Shown in pieces: positions 25,281 through 34,489 of a stretch of DNA of 64,000 nt. The notes beneath the pieces were generated by a model. That model was not told where the DNA came from. It did not search any database and was given only the letters and a program-made list of their open reading frames with translations. Both the position numbers and the translations under genes were made by a program. The stretch spans positions 990,656 to 1,054,655 of the forward strand of contig NZ_NNBJ01000001.1 in the NCBI RefSeq assembly GCF_002803085.1, written 5' to 3'. This DNA is from Streptomyces sp. CB01201 (GTDB lineage Bacteria > Actinomycetota > Actinomycetes > Streptomycetales > Streptomycetaceae). How positions within the stretch are numbered: the first letter of the stretch is position 1; every line of letters begins with the position of its first letter.

Positions 25281-28046
25281 ATGCGAATCGTCGGACGAGA
25301 GTCGGAGTGCGCCCACCTGACCGCGTTGTTGGACGAGGCGCGCGCGGGCCGAGGGCGCAGCATCGTAGTGCGCGGCGAGCCGGGCATCGGCAAGACAGCC
25401 CTCCTGGACCACCTCGCCGAGCAGGCGCAAGGGTGCACCGTCGTGCGGGCGGTCGGCGTCGAGTTCGAGTCGGAACTGGCGTTGGCGTCGTTGGGCGAGC
25501 TGATCGGGCCGCTGTCCCCGGTGGTGGGCGAGCTTCCGGCGCACTACGCAGACGCGCTGACGCTCCTGGTCCCGCAGAAGCCCGACGACAACGCGGGGTC
25601 ACCGCGGACCTCGGCCGACCGGCACGCGATCTACGCCGCGACCCTCGCGCTGCTCACCGCGGCCGCCGCCCGCCGCCCGCTGCTGTGCCTGATCGACGAC
25701 GCGCACTGGATCGACGACGCCTCGGCGGCAGCCCTGCTGTTCACCGCACGCCGATTGCTCGCTGATTCCGCGCTGATCGTGTTCGCGACGAGGGAGGTCC
25801 CCGCGTTCGAGGCGCCCGGCATCGAGACACTGCGCCTGGAGGGCCTGAGCGAACAGGCAGGACTGGAACTGCTGGCCCGCAGCGGGAACGTGGCGCCCTT
25901 GGTCGGCGCGCGTCTGGCGGCGCTGACCATGGGCAACCCCCTCGCGCTCATCGAGCTGCCCCGGGTGCTGCCGCTCGACTCGGCGGACGGCCTCGGCGAA
26001 CTGCTGGAACCACTGCCGACGACGAAGCTCCTGCAACGGGCCTTCGCCGCGTCCCTGGTGACGATGTCGGACCGGCAGCGGCAGGCACTGCTGGTGTGCG
26101 CCGCGGCGGGGAGCGCGGACCTGGAGGTGGTGGCGCGGGCGCTGGGAGCGCTCGGGCTCGACCTCGTGGCGCTGGACGAGGGCACCGTCAGCGGCCTGGT
26201 GCAGATCACCGGACGGATGGTGACCTACCGCCACCCGTTGATCAGGTCGGCCGTCTACTCGCAGGCCGGGCCGGGGGAACGGTGGCAGGTGCACGCCGCG
26301 CTCGCCGATGCGTGCACCTCACCGAAGGACGCGGACCGCAGGGCCTGGCATCTCGCCTGCGCGACGGTCGGGCCGGACGAACAGGTCGCGGTGGCCCTGG
26401 TGGAGACCGCCGACCGGGCCCGACGGCACGGCGGGACCGTCGCGCAGGCCGCCGCCCTGGAACGCGCCGCCGAACTGACCGGTGAGGCAGGGCGCCGGGC
26501 CAAGCGGATGTGCGCCGCCGCGACGATCTGGTCGGCCGCCGGGGCGCTGGACCACTCCGAGGCGCTGCTGGACCAGGCGGAGGCCCTCGCGGGCGACGAC
26601 ATCACCGCACGCATCGAGGTGTTGGGGGAGCGTGCCTACCATGCCGTGCTGCGCGGACGCACCGGCGACATCTTCGACGTGCTGGTCGCGGAGGCGGCCG
26701 GCGCCGGGCCGCAGGACCGCCTGGCGGCCGGCCGGATCCTGAGCCTGGCCATGAACGCGCCGCTGGCCAGGTGGGACGTCGCGGCGACCCTGAAGGTCTG
26801 CGCGGAGGTGATGGCGCTGACCGCTCCGGACGGCCTTCCCAACCCGGACTTCCCCAAGGGAGCCGTCCGGATGTCGCTGGCACAGGTGCTCGCCGGGGAG
26901 GCGGCCGGTGCCGCGCTGGCCAAGGATTGCGTCGCGGTCTGCGAGCGGCTCGTGCCGAACGGGGCCTGTGCCGAACTGGCCGAAGTGCTGACGTACATCG
27001 AGGAGTACGCCCTCGCACGCCGCATGGTCGAGCGCGATGTGACCGCGGCCCGAGCCGTCGGCGACATCGCGCTCCTCGGCTACGGACTGCGGCGGCGGGC
27101 TCAGCTGGAGATCCGCCTCGGCCGGCCGCTCACGGCCTACTCCGACGCGCTGGAATGTGCCGGTATCGCCGACGCGATGGCACAGCCGACCACCATCGCG
27201 GCTTCCCGCGCGACGCTCGCCCTGGTCACCGCGGTGCTCGGCCGCGCGGACGACTGCGCGGCGCAGGCCGGGGAAGCGTTGCGGCTGTGCCCGGACGACG
27301 ACCTGGAGACCGAGGTACGGGTCCGGTACGCACTGGGTCTCGTGGCGCTGGCCGGTGGCAGGGCGGCCGACGCCGTCGACGAACTGCGCCGGGCGGACGA
27401 CGCGCTGGGTGCCGTCGTCGAACCGGCCGTCGTGCCCGTCGCCGCCGATCTGGCCGAGGCGCTCATCAGGGTCGGCCGGTCCGCACAGGCGCGGCGGGTA
27501 CTGGACCGCCTCGACGCCTCGGTCGCGGCGACGGGGCGCTCCGGCCGACGGGCGGCTGCCCTGCGCAGCCGGGCGCTGCTGGCCCGTGGTGCCGCCGCGG
27601 GGCCGTTGTTCGCCGCGGCGTTGGAGGCGCACGAAGACGTGGACGAACCGCTGGAGCGGGCCAGAACTCTGCTCTGCCAAGGCCAGTGGCTGCGCCGGTC
27701 CAGACGGCGGCAGGACGCGTACGCGCCGCTCACGGCGGCGCTGGAGATCTTCGAGTCGGCGGAGTCGACGCTGTGGGCCCAGCAGGCCCGTCACGAACTG
27801 TCGCTGCTGGGTCTGCGGAACCTGCCCCGTGCCGAGCGTCCGGGGCTCGGCGTGCTCACGCCGCAGGAGTGGCGGATCGCGTGGTCGGCGGCGCAGGGGC
27901 GGACGAGCCGGGAGATCGCGGCCGAAGTCCTGCTGTCCGTACGCACGGTGGACTACCACCTGGGCCATGTCTACCGGAAACTCGGGGTGTCCTCCCGCCG
28001 GGCTCTGATCCGTCAGTTGGGCGGATCAGGAGAACTACCGGCCTGA
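25281..28046 (+). CDS. LAL-type LuxR family regulator with AAA ATPase
   Basis: A 921-residue large ATP-binding regulator of the LuxR family. The N-terminal AAA-type ATPase has a Walker A motif (GEPGIGKTALL, residues ~31-41) and Walker B (PLLCLIDDAHWID, ~132-144). A long helical, TPR-like region of ~600 residues follows. The C-terminal LuxR helix-turn-helix is LTPQEWRIAWSAAQGRTSRE then IAAEVLLSVRTVDYHLGHVY and RKLGVSSRRAL. LAL regulators usually activate secondary-metabolite or sugar-use genes. No obvious target lies next to it; the nearest biosynthetic cluster starts 7.6 kb away, so a link is speculative. Confidence 0.95.
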   Translation: MRIVGRESECAHLTALLDEARAGRGRSIVVRGEPGIGKTALLDHLAEQAQGCTVVRAVGVEFESELALASLGELIGPLSPVVGELPAHYADALTLLVPQKPDDNAGSPRTSADRHAIYAATLALLTAAAARRPLLCLIDDAHWIDDASAAALLFTARRLLADSALIVFATREVPAFEAPGIETLRLEGLSEQAGLELLARSGNVAPLVGARLAALTMGNPLALIELPRVLPLDSADGLGELLEPLPTTKLLQRAFAASLVTMSDRQRQALLVCAAAGSADLEVVARALGALGLDLVALDEGTVSGLVQITGRMVTYRHPLIRSAVYSQAGPGERWQVHAALADACTSPKDADRRAWHLACATVGPDEQVAVALVETADRARRHGGTVAQAAALERAAELTGEAGRRAKRMCAAATIWSAAGALDHSEALLDQAEALAGDDITARIEVLGERAYHAVLRGRTGDIFDVLVAEAAGAGPQDRLAAGRILSLAMNAPLARWDVAATLKVCAEVMALTAPDGLPNPDFPKGAVRMSLAQVLAGEAAGAALAKDCVAVCERLVPNGACAELAEVLTYIEEYALARRMVERDVTAARAVGDIALLGYGLRRRAQLEIRLGRPLTAYSDALECAGIADAMAQPTTIAASRATLALVTAVLGRADDCAAQAGEALRLCPDDDLETEVRVRYALGLVALAGGRAADAVDELRRADDALGAVVEPAVVPVAADLAEALIRVGRSAQARRVLDRLDASVAATGRSGRRAAALRSRALLARGAAAGPLFAAALEAHEDVDEPLERARTLLCQGQWLRRSRRRQDAYAPLTAALEIFESAESTLWAQQARHELSLLGLRNLPRAERPGLGVLTPQEWRIAWSAAQGRTSREIAAEVLLSVRTVDYHLGHVYRKLGVSSRRALIRQLGGSGELPA

Positions 28047-28317
28047 CGCCGGATCAACGCAGGGGCCGCGGCCGCCAGTAGGCAGGCACGGCCCCTTTCC
28101 GCTGTTCAGGGGCCGTCCATATGGCCTGTCAGCGCTACGGATTCGGGGCGCGTGGCCGGTCAACATACTGGGTCCCATCGATCGGCAAGGGCACGCACCA
28201 CGGGGGGACCGGCGGACCGGCACCAGCTCGATGCCCGATGCCGACGGGAGAGGACCGGAGATCGAGATGGGCTTGGCTCAACGACTACGTTCCGCCACAT
28301 TCACAGAGGGGAATTCA

Positions 28318-28845
28318 ATGAGGACACGCAACATCACGGGCCGGGCGGCGGTTTCGGCCGCGGCCGTTCTCGCCGTCGTCCTGGGCTCGGCGGGTATGGC
28401 CGGCGCCGCCGGCCCGGCCTCGCCGGCCGCCTCGGCGCACCGGGCCTCCGCGGCCCACGAGAGCCCGGCGGCAACGGGGGCGACGCTGACCGATGCGTCG
28501 ATCACGTTCTTCACCCTGGACGACAACAAGGACCACGACACCCTGCTGACCGTTCAGGTGCTGGACGGCAGCAGCAGGGTGGCGGCCTCCGCGACCGGCT
28601 TCTTCGGGGAGTTCAAGGACGGGTCGTCCCACGCCGTTCCGTTGAAGCTGCGACCGGGATTCACCTGGGACGCATTGCAGACGGGCCACTTGCGGCTCAA
28701 CATCCAGCCCCACGGTGACGACACCTGGAAGTTCGGCTACGAATTGGACCTGAGCTTCTCCGACGGGGACTTCGCGCCCACCGTCGAAAGCCGCCTGTCC
28801 CTGAGCGAGGACAACAAGACGCTCCTCGACCCGCTGCAATTCTGA
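28318..28845 (+). CDS. Secreted beta-rich protein, 175 aa
   Basis: A 175-residue exported protein. The signal peptide is MRTRNITGRAAVSAAAVLAV continuing to an AGAAG site; a short Ala/Pro-rich linker follows. The mature domain (ASITFFTLDDNKDHDTLLTV, then VQVLDGSSRVAASATGFFGE) is all-beta and rich in Asp/Asn turns, resembling C2- or PLAT-like sandwiches, without cysteine. The ATG at 28318 has GAGGGG upstream. A very strong hairpin lies 48 bases past the stop. Function not recognised. Confidence 0.85.
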   Translation: MRTRNITGRAAVSAAAVLAVVLGSAGMAGAAGPASPAASAHRASAAHESPAATGATLTDASITFFTLDDNKDHDTLLTVQVLDGSSRVAASATGFFGEFKDGSSHAVPLKLRPGFTWDALQTGHLRLNIQPHGDDTWKFGYELDLSFSDGDFAPTVESRLSLSEDNKTLLDPLQF

Positions 28846-28892
28846 TCAGAACCCGGCTCGGACCATCAAGGGCCTCCCCGGCCCGAGCCCGA

Positions 28893-28934
28893 TGAGCAGT
28901 TCCTCCCCCTCGTCCGAGGGGGAGGAACTGCTCA
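28893..28934 (+). terminator. Perfect 20-bp stem-loop terminator
   Basis: Arms 28893-28912 and 28915-28934 are perfectly complementary (core GAGCAGTTCCTCCCCCTCG) around a two-base loop. It lies directly behind the secreted-protein gene and is strong enough to stop transcription in both directions, though there is no T tract. Confidence 0.88.
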
Positions 28935-29087
28935 CTGCGCTGGGCCGTCACTTGCCGAGCCGGGCCCACACCGCGCCGCGCCGCCACGGTGCACACCTGG
29001 AAACCGTCCGGCCGGACCGACTATGAGCGCCGGCTACGAGAGCCGGCTACGAGGGCCGGCCGCGATGTCGACCAAGATGCCGGCCAG

Positions 29088-29125
29088 GGCCCGCGGTCAG
29101 GCCGACCAGGGCCTGACCGCGGGCC
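29088..29125. terminator. Perfect 16-bp hairpin
   Basis: GGCCCGCGGTCAGGCC at 29088-29103 pairs exactly with 29110-29125 around a six-base loop (GACCAG). It lies between two converging genes (28845 and 29256) and probably serves as a back-up terminator. Confidence 0.8.
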
Positions 29126-29131
29126 GAGCAA

Positions 29132-29165
29132 ACGGCGCCGCCCCATGTTGCTGGGGCGGCGCCGT
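29132..29165. terminator. Perfect 14-bp hairpin
   Basis: The arm 29132-29145 (ACGGCGCCGCCCCA) pairs with 29152-29165 around the loop TGTTGC, only seven bases beyond the previous hairpin. It lies 90 bases past the stop of the leftward membrane-protein gene, so is its likely terminator. Confidence 0.8.
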
Positions 29166-29255
29166 CCTCGTTCTGGCCCGTCGGACCGTGGGCGCGCAGA
29201 GCCTCCGCGCCATCGCGGGAGAACCTGGTGCCGCCCGGCATCCGCCGCACGGCGG

Positions 29256-31244
29256 TCAGTCGGGTCGGCGCTCGGGGTCGCCGAAGTCCGGAGTGCTGAA
29301 GTCCGGGCTGGTGAAGGTGGGGCCGGTGCGACTGGGCCCGTCGTCCGGCGGGCCGTCGTCGTCAGGGCGCGGGACGTCGGGGCTACGGTAGGCGGCGGGG
29401 CTCAGGTGGTCGGGATGACGGCCCATCGGCTCGCCCTCGTCCGGCCTGGCGGGGGAGGCGGGGCGGGCGTAGCCGGCTGCGGTGACCGGGCGGGGTGCAC
29501 GCTGCGGGTCGGACGGGGCCGGGTCGGCCAAGGTGTCCCGGAGCAACGGGTAGATTCCTCGCTCCAACAGCGCATGGCGCCAGGCCTCGCGGGCGCGCGC
29601 GACCTCTTGGCTCCGCTCGTCGCCGATGTCCTCCTCGGCAGCCACCTGCGTGGCTCCGTTCCGTAGCGCGGTGCGGAGCAGTCCGATCGTCGCAGCCAGG
29701 ATCGCGGCCGTCGTCAGCGAGGCAAAGACCCATCCGGCGGTCAGCACCGTTCCGGCGAAGGACGGCTCCGGCCTGAGCATCTTCAGGACATAGCCCACGA
29801 GCAGGAAGATCGCGGCCGCGGCTCCACAGAGCACAGGAGCGAGCACGGCGAAGACACCGCCGAGGCCCTCTCTCGAAGTGCGCGCAGTGACCCTGCCCGC
29901 AGCCGCTCCCGCCACGGGCGACAGATCGTCGGTGAGGGCGGACTGCGGAGCCGCGGCCTCGGCCCTCAACTCCTCGCGTGCGCTGACGTAGTGCTGGTAC
30001 TCGGCCGCCGCGCTCCCGGTGACCCACGAGTCGGCGGCCAGCACGATCGTGCGCAGCTGCTCGGTGTTGAGTCGTCGGCCGACGCCGGACAGCTCGGGCC
30101 GGGCGGACGTGGTCAGCAGCGCTTGGTCCAGGATGCGCTCGAACTCCCTCTGGTCTTCGGGCAGTAGACGCGCGGTGCGAGGGACTTGGCGATCCCGGCC
30201 CGGCGGCCCCGGTCGGTCGGACGGGCGGCCCCGGTCGGTGTCCCTCGCCCTCAACGGCGGTATGGGAGCGGCTGGCGGATGGCCTCGGTCGTTGTCCTCC
30301 CCCCTCGGCTGGGGTACGACAGGGACCGTCGGCGGTGTTTCCTGCGCCGGGCTTGCCTCGTGGAGCGGGGGCACGCTCTTGGGGCCAGGTGGTTGCACCC
30401 GGATGCCCAGGAGCGATGTGAGTACACGACGACCGAGCGGGAGGCGTCGCTGCGATGTGACTGCGGCCGGCCGGTCACCGACCTCTCCCGGGCCGCCCAG
30501 CACCGCCGCAACTACCCTTCGGCTCAAGCCAGTTCGCGTCACCGCGCCGCCCCGTCCCCGCCGACGGGCGGCCCTGGAGGCGGAAGGGGGGACGTCGGAC
30601 GAGCCTGGCCACCGGGTGTGTGGTCCGGGGCGCGCAGCGGGTGGGGGGGACCGCCCGGTCGCTCGCGAGGCGTCGGACCCGGCGGCCGGCCCGCTGCCGG
30701 AATCGCCCGTTCCGGGCCGTCCTTCCCCACGGCCCGTGAACGCCGCGGTCACCACCCCGGATGCCGGCGTCCCGGCGGACCCGGGAGGAGCGGCCTGGCC
30801 TGGGTGTGCGGGCCAGGGAACCGCGCCGAGCGGCACGGGAAACCGAGGCCCCTCCTCCGTGCCCGTGCTCGCCTCCGGGCCCATCGCCGTCTGCTGCGCT
30901 TCGGTGACGAGCTCGCTCACCGACTGAATGCGCCCGAGCTGAGTCAGGATCACGGGGGCGGAGATCCCGACGACGAAGGCCGCGTACGCGCCGCTGATCT
31001 GCCCGGTGGTACCGAGGAGCACGGCGGCGCCGGCGCCCAGTGCCGCGTGCACGACCGCGGCCACGGGATCGGCGACCGGATCGAAGTACCCCTGGAACGC
31101 GGGTGGACCCGCTTCCGTCCCGCCGGGCCGCGCCCGATGGACGCGACGGTCCGACTGCCACTCCAGGAACCGGTTGTAGGCCTCGATGAGCCCCCGCAGC
31201 ATGCCGCCCCCCGCCCCCAACAGGATCAGTGTCGGCACATCCAC
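29256..31244 (-). CDS. Large membrane protein with disordered Pro-rich region
   Basis: A 662-residue protein starting with a GTG behind GGGGGAA. The N-terminus holds a hydrophobic segment (TLILLGAGGGMLRGLIEAYN) and a second hydrophobic pair around VHAALGAGAAVLLGTTGQIS. About residues 130-340 are Pro/Gly/Arg-rich and certainly disordered. A helical domain follows (LLPEDQREFERILDQALLTT), then two further membrane helices (VFAVLAPVLCGAAAAIFLLV and TVLTAGWVFASLTTAAILAA), and a Pro/Asp-rich tail with a small PDFSTPDFGDP repeat. No family is recognised; a scaffold in the envelope is conceivable. Confidence 0.8.
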   Translation of the reverse strand: MDVPTLILLGAGGGMLRGLIEAYNRFLEWQSDRRVHRARPGGTEAGPPAFQGYFDPVADPVAAVVHAALGAGAAVLLGTTGQISGAYAAFVVGISAPVILTQLGRIQSVSELVTEAQQTAMGPEASTGTEEGPRFPVPLGAVPWPAHPGQAAPPGSAGTPASGVVTAAFTGRGEGRPGTGDSGSGPAAGSDASRATGRSPPPAARPGPHTRWPGSSDVPPSASRAARRRGRGGAVTRTGLSRRVVAAVLGGPGEVGDRPAAVTSQRRLPLGRRVLTSLLGIRVQPPGPKSVPPLHEASPAQETPPTVPVVPQPRGEDNDRGHPPAAPIPPLRARDTDRGRPSDRPGPPGRDRQVPRTARLLPEDQREFERILDQALLTTSARPELSGVGRRLNTEQLRTIVLAADSWVTGSAAAEYQHYVSAREELRAEAAAPQSALTDDLSPVAGAAAGRVTARTSREGLGGVFAVLAPVLCGAAAAIFLLVGYVLKMLRPEPSFAGTVLTAGWVFASLTTAAILAATIGLLRTALRNGATQVAAEEDIGDERSQEVARAREAWRHALLERGIYPLLRDTLADPAPSDPQRAPRPVTAAGYARPASPARPDEGEPMGRHPDHLSPAAYRSPDVPRPDDDGPPDDGPSRTGPTFTSPDFSTPDFGDPERRPD

Positions 31245-31433
31245 GATTCCCCCGCATTCCGGACGGCACGGCCCCCGCCTCTGCAACCGGCCCTACGAGC
31301 CTAGAGGCCGACGCGCTCCCGGCGGAAGAAGTCGGCCAAGTTCAGGGTCGGCGCCTCGGCGGCGAGGGGCCCGGCTGATCGTCCCCCTACGATCGGGAGT
31401 TCGTTGTGGATCAGGACGGAAGGGTGAACCGGA

Positions 31434-32255
31434 GTGCCGGACGGGCGAGTTGTGATAGTGACCGGTGGAGGAACGGGCATCGGGGCGGCCACCGCCCGCC
31501 TGCTGCGTGAAGCCGGGGACCGCGTGATCGTCTCGGGACGGCGGGCCGAACCGCTGGAACGCCTGGAACGGGAGACGGGAGTGCTGGCGCACCCGTCCGA
31601 CGTGGGCGATCCGGAGGCCGCCGAGGGCCTTGTCCGCGCAGCCTTGGCGGCCTACGGGCGAGTTGACGGCCTGGTGCTGAATGCGGGCATCGGGCGAAGC
31701 GGAGCGGTTGGCGATCTGTCGCTCGACGACTGGGACGAGGTGATGCGCACGAACGTCACTGGTCCGCTCCTGCTCCTGCGCGCGGCGATCCCGCACCTGT
31801 TGGAGGCGCGCGGATCCGTGGTCGCCGTCGCATCGGTGTCCGCCCTGCGCAACGGCGCGGGCAACGCGGCATACGCCACGTCCAAGGCGGCCCTGCTACA
31901 GCTGTGCCGTTCGCTCGCCGTCGACTACGGACGCCAGGGGCTGCGCGCCAACACCGTATGTCCCAGCTGGGTGCGGAGCGAGATGGCCGACCGGCGCATG
32001 GCGCGGTTCGCCGTGGAGGCGGAGCTGGGGGACCGCGGTGCGGAGTCCGGGTACGACGAGGCGACCAGGATCCTGCCCATGGGACGACCGGGCGATCCGC
32101 GTGAAGTCGCGGAGGCGATCCGCTGGTTGCTCTCTCCGGCGGCGTCCTACGTCAATGGCGCGGTGCTCACCGTCGACGGCGGGGCCACCGCGCTCGATCC
32201 CGGCACGCTCGCGTTCGACTTCCAGATCGTGCCACGCGCCACCGAGGAAGCCTGA
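31434..32255 (+). CDS. Short-chain dehydrogenase/reductase
   Basis: A 273-residue classical SDR: the cofactor motif VIVTGGGTGIGAATARLL (TGxxxGIG), the NAG motif LVLNAGIG, the catalytic Ser in AVASVSALRNG and the YxxxK pair in AAYATSKAALLQLC. The Arg-rich GRRAEPLERLER after strand 2 points to NADPH. The end (VNGAVLTVDGGATALDPGTL) is extended by ~20 residues relative to the minimal fold. The GTG start at 31434 is divergent from the large membrane-protein gene. Substrate unknown. Confidence 0.92.
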   Translation: MPDGRVVIVTGGGTGIGAATARLLREAGDRVIVSGRRAEPLERLERETGVLAHPSDVGDPEAAEGLVRAALAAYGRVDGLVLNAGIGRSGAVGDLSLDDWDEVMRTNVTGPLLLLRAAIPHLLEARGSVVAVASVSALRNGAGNAAYATSKAALLQLCRSLAVDYGRQGLRANTVCPSWVRSEMADRRMARFAVEAELGDRGAESGYDEATRILPMGRPGDPREVAEAIRWLLSPAASYVNGAVLTVDGGATALDPGTLAFDFQIVPRATEEA

Positions 32256-32309
32256 CCTCCCTGCGACCGACGGCTCCCCCTGTCGACGGCCTTGACTAGA
32301 GTCGCCCGC

Positions 32310-32969
32310 GTGCCCGAACACTCATACCTCGCCGCCGTTCGCGAGTCGTACGACACCGTCGCCTCCGACTACTTCGCCCGGGTCAAGGCTCCGTCGGAGC
32401 TGGATCCGCTGTCCCGGGGGATGCTGGACGTCTTCGCGGAGATGGTGCGCACGGCCGGCCTCGGACCCGTCGCCGACCTCGGCTGCGGGCCCGGCAAGGT
32501 CACGGCCCATCTCGCCGAACGGCACGTACCCGCCTTCGGGATGGACCTGTCACCCGCCATGATCGAGCTGGCGCGCACGGCCCACCCGGGGCTGCCCTTC
32601 GGCGTCGGATCGATGACCGCGCTCCCGATCGCGGACGACAGTCTCGGCGGCATCCTCGCCTATTACTCAACCCATCACACTCCGCCGGTGTTGCTCCCCG
32701 TGGTGTTCGGGGAGTTCCACCGAACGCTCGCACCGGGCGCCTGCTTGATGCTGGCCGGCCACGTGGGAGCCGACCAGCACCTGCGTCCCACCCAGGCATA
32801 CGGTGGCCATCCGGTGTCCTACGAGTCCTATCTGCTGCCGCCCGACCGGATCGCCGAACTGCTGAAGCAGGCCGGGCTCGTCCTCACCGCACGGCTCGTC
32901 GAAGAGCCCGCGGAAGGCGCGCAGCGGACTTTCGCCACCTTGCTCGCGCGGAAGCCCGAACGGCCCTGA
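32310..32969 (+). CDS. Class I SAM-dependent methyltransferase
   Basis: A 219-residue methyltransferase of the Methyltransf_11/25 group: motif I is VADLGCGPGKVTAHLAER, motif II GMDLSPAMIELARTAHPG, and GSMTALPIADDSLGGILAYY follows as motif III. It starts at a GTG; the -10-like TAGAGT ends seven bases before it, so the mRNA is probably leaderless. The gene sits one base before the broken NUDIX gene, with which it appears to share a transcript. Substrate not evident. Confidence 0.9.
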   Translation: MPEHSYLAAVRESYDTVASDYFARVKAPSELDPLSRGMLDVFAEMVRTAGLGPVADLGCGPGKVTAHLAERHVPAFGMDLSPAMIELARTAHPGLPFGVGSMTALPIADDSLGGILAYYSTHHTPPVLLPVVFGEFHRTLAPGACLMLAGHVGADQHLRPTQAYGGHPVSYESYLLPPDRIAELLKQAGLVLTARLVEEPAEGAQRTFATLLARKPERP

Positions 32970-32970
32970 C

Positions 32971-33568
32971 ATGGTGAGCCTGTGGAACGAGCGCTTCCAC
33001 GCTGTACCGGTGGCCACCACGAGGCGCCCCGCGGGAGTCGCCCTCTTCGGCGTCGAGCGGCTCGACCTGAGGGAGGTCGCGGCGCCGGCGCTGTCACCCC
33101 GCGACGAGTCCGCCCGGGACCGGGTCTGGAATGCGGCGGTCCAGTCCAACCCGGCCCTCTTCGACGGGCCCGTAGTGGCGTGCGCGGGACTGGCGCGGAC
33201 CGGTCCGCACACGCTGTGCCTGTCCTGGGCCCGGGTGACCTATCCGCACTACGCGTTGCGCCGGGTTCCCGGGGCGTCCGCGTTGCCGTCGCTGTTCGTG
33301 AACGTGGTTCAGCCGCTCGATGACGGCCGCGTGCGATGAACTGGGCATCGAGGCGGCGCTGCGAAAGGGGTTCGCCACCGCCGCCGCAGCCGAGCGGGAC
33401 CAAGGCCGGGAACCGGAACTCGATGGACTGGCACTGCTGCGCTCGGCCGCGGAACTGGACGGCTTGAGCGGTCCGCACGCGGACTATCTGGAGCCGGTGA
33501 TCAGCCGGTATACGAGTCCGAGTCACCGAGTGCCCCCCCCCCCGGGACACCGACGCCGGACGGCCTAG
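32971..33568 (+). pseudogene. NUDIX hydrolase gene with the Nudix box deleted
   Basis: The first frame (32971-33339) encodes a normal N-terminal part of a Streptomyces NUDIX protein, ending SLFVNVVQPLDDGRVR. The C-terminal part continues in another frame (from ~33320): DELGIEAALRKGF and GREPELDGLALLRSAAELDG, GLSGPHADYLEPVISRY. The intervening 70-80 residues, which in relatives contain the catalytic Nudix box (GX5EX7REUXEEXGU), are missing; only its tail (ELGI) survives at the junction. Loss of the box and the frame change make the gene non-functional. The final codons run through an 11-C tract. Confidence 0.75.
33533..33543 (+). repeat. Homopolymer of 11 cytosines
   Basis: A run of eleven C residues lies in the last codons of the decayed NUDIX gene, near the stop of the esterase gene on the other strand. 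Such tracts are prone to slippage in cells and to sequencing errors. Confidence 0.9.
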
Positions 33569-33576
33569 GCCACGGC

Positions 33577-34488
33577 TCAGCGGGCGTCAGGGTTGCGGAG
33601 GCGCTGCGTGAGGAAGAGCGCCGCACGGTCGAGCGCCTGGTCGGCCTCGTCCAGCGGGCCGCCGGCGAAGGCCTGGAAGACATGGGGGGCGTCGGCGGTG
33701 ATGTCGAGAATGACGTCGACTCCCGCCTTCTGGGCCCGGCTGGCGAAGCGGGTGGAGTCGTCCAGCAGGATCTCGTTCGTGCCCACCTGGACGAGGACCG
33801 GGGGGAGTCCGGTCAGGTCGGCATGGACGGCCGGGCTGAGCAGGGGCTGGGCGGGGTCCTGGCCCGCGAGGTACATGGCTCCGGTGCGCTGCACGGCAGC
33901 TCGGGTGAAGATCGGGTCGATGCCTTCCTTGGACGTCATGCTCTCGCCCGTGCGGGCGGCGTCGAGACCGGGGGAGAAGGCGACGATCGCCGCGGGCAGT
34001 GGCAGGCCCGCGTCACGGGCGGCGAGGGCGGTGGTGACGGAGTAACCGCCGCCCGCGGAGTCCCCGGCGAACGCGATGGCCGAGGCGTCCAGACCGCTGT
34101 CGAGAAGGGCGCGGTAGGCGCGCAGGTTGTCCTCAAGGCCGGCCGGGAACGGGTGCTCGGGGGCCAGCCGGTAGTCCACCGAGTACGAGTCGAACCCGGT
34201 CCTTGAGACGAGTTGCGCGGTCAGACACAGCGCCGTCTCGGGGGAGCCGAAGACGAAACCGCCGCCGTGGAAATAGAGGATCGTGCCCGGACGCGCGCCG
34301 TTGTCCGGCTCGACATGAAGGGCGGGGCGACCGCCGAGCACCGACGGTGTGGTGCGGACGTCGTCCGGTACGACCATCTGGGCCATGAGCGCCCGGAACC
34401 CGGCGCGCAGCTCCTCGACGGAAGGCTCCCCGTCGGGGCCGGGCCGACGGAGCATCGCGTCGATGGCGGCGAGCTGTTCCTTGCTCAT
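33577..34488 (-). CDS. Alpha/beta hydrolase (HSL-type esterase)
   Basis: A 303-residue esterase of the hormone-sensitive-lipase family: oxyanion-hole HGGGF in ILYFHGGGFVFGSPETALCL, SVDYRLAPEHPFPA, the nucleophile Ser in AFAGDSAGGGYSV, and the acid Asp and base His near LLDDSTRFASRA and DAPHVFQAFAGGP. It is cytoplasmic (no signal). The divergent MarR gene starts 44 bases away, and a pair of repeats in the gap may be the operator, so the esterase is probably derepressed by a substrate-like ligand. Confidence 0.93.
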   Translation of the reverse strand: MSKEQLAAIDAMLRRPGPDGEPSVEELRAGFRALMAQMVVPDDVRTTPSVLGGRPALHVEPDNGARPGTILYFHGGGFVFGSPETALCLTAQLVSRTGFDSYSVDYRLAPEHPFPAGLEDNLRAYRALLDSGLDASAIAFAGDSAGGGYSVTTALAARDAGLPLPAAIVAFSPGLDAARTGESMTSKEGIDPIFTRAAVQRTGAMYLAGQDPAQPLLSPAVHADLTGLPPVLVQVGTNEILLDDSTRFASRAQKAGVDVILDITADAPHVFQAFAGGPLDEADQALDRAALFLTQRLRNPDAR

Positions 34489-34489
34489 C

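Noticed and set aside
25599..27968. Long minus-strand frames opposite the LAL regulator
   Set aside because: They have no start with a ribosome site and no domain; GC-rich third positions open such frames by chance.
26482..28081. A second plus-strand frame inside the LAL regulator gene (~520 codons)
   Set aside because: It is Arg/Gly-rich without motifs, and the true frame carries the Walker motifs and the LuxR domain.
30186..31304. Plus-strand frame opposite the large membrane protein
   Set aside because: The minus-strand frame has membrane helices, a ribosome site and a terminator; the plus frame has none of these.
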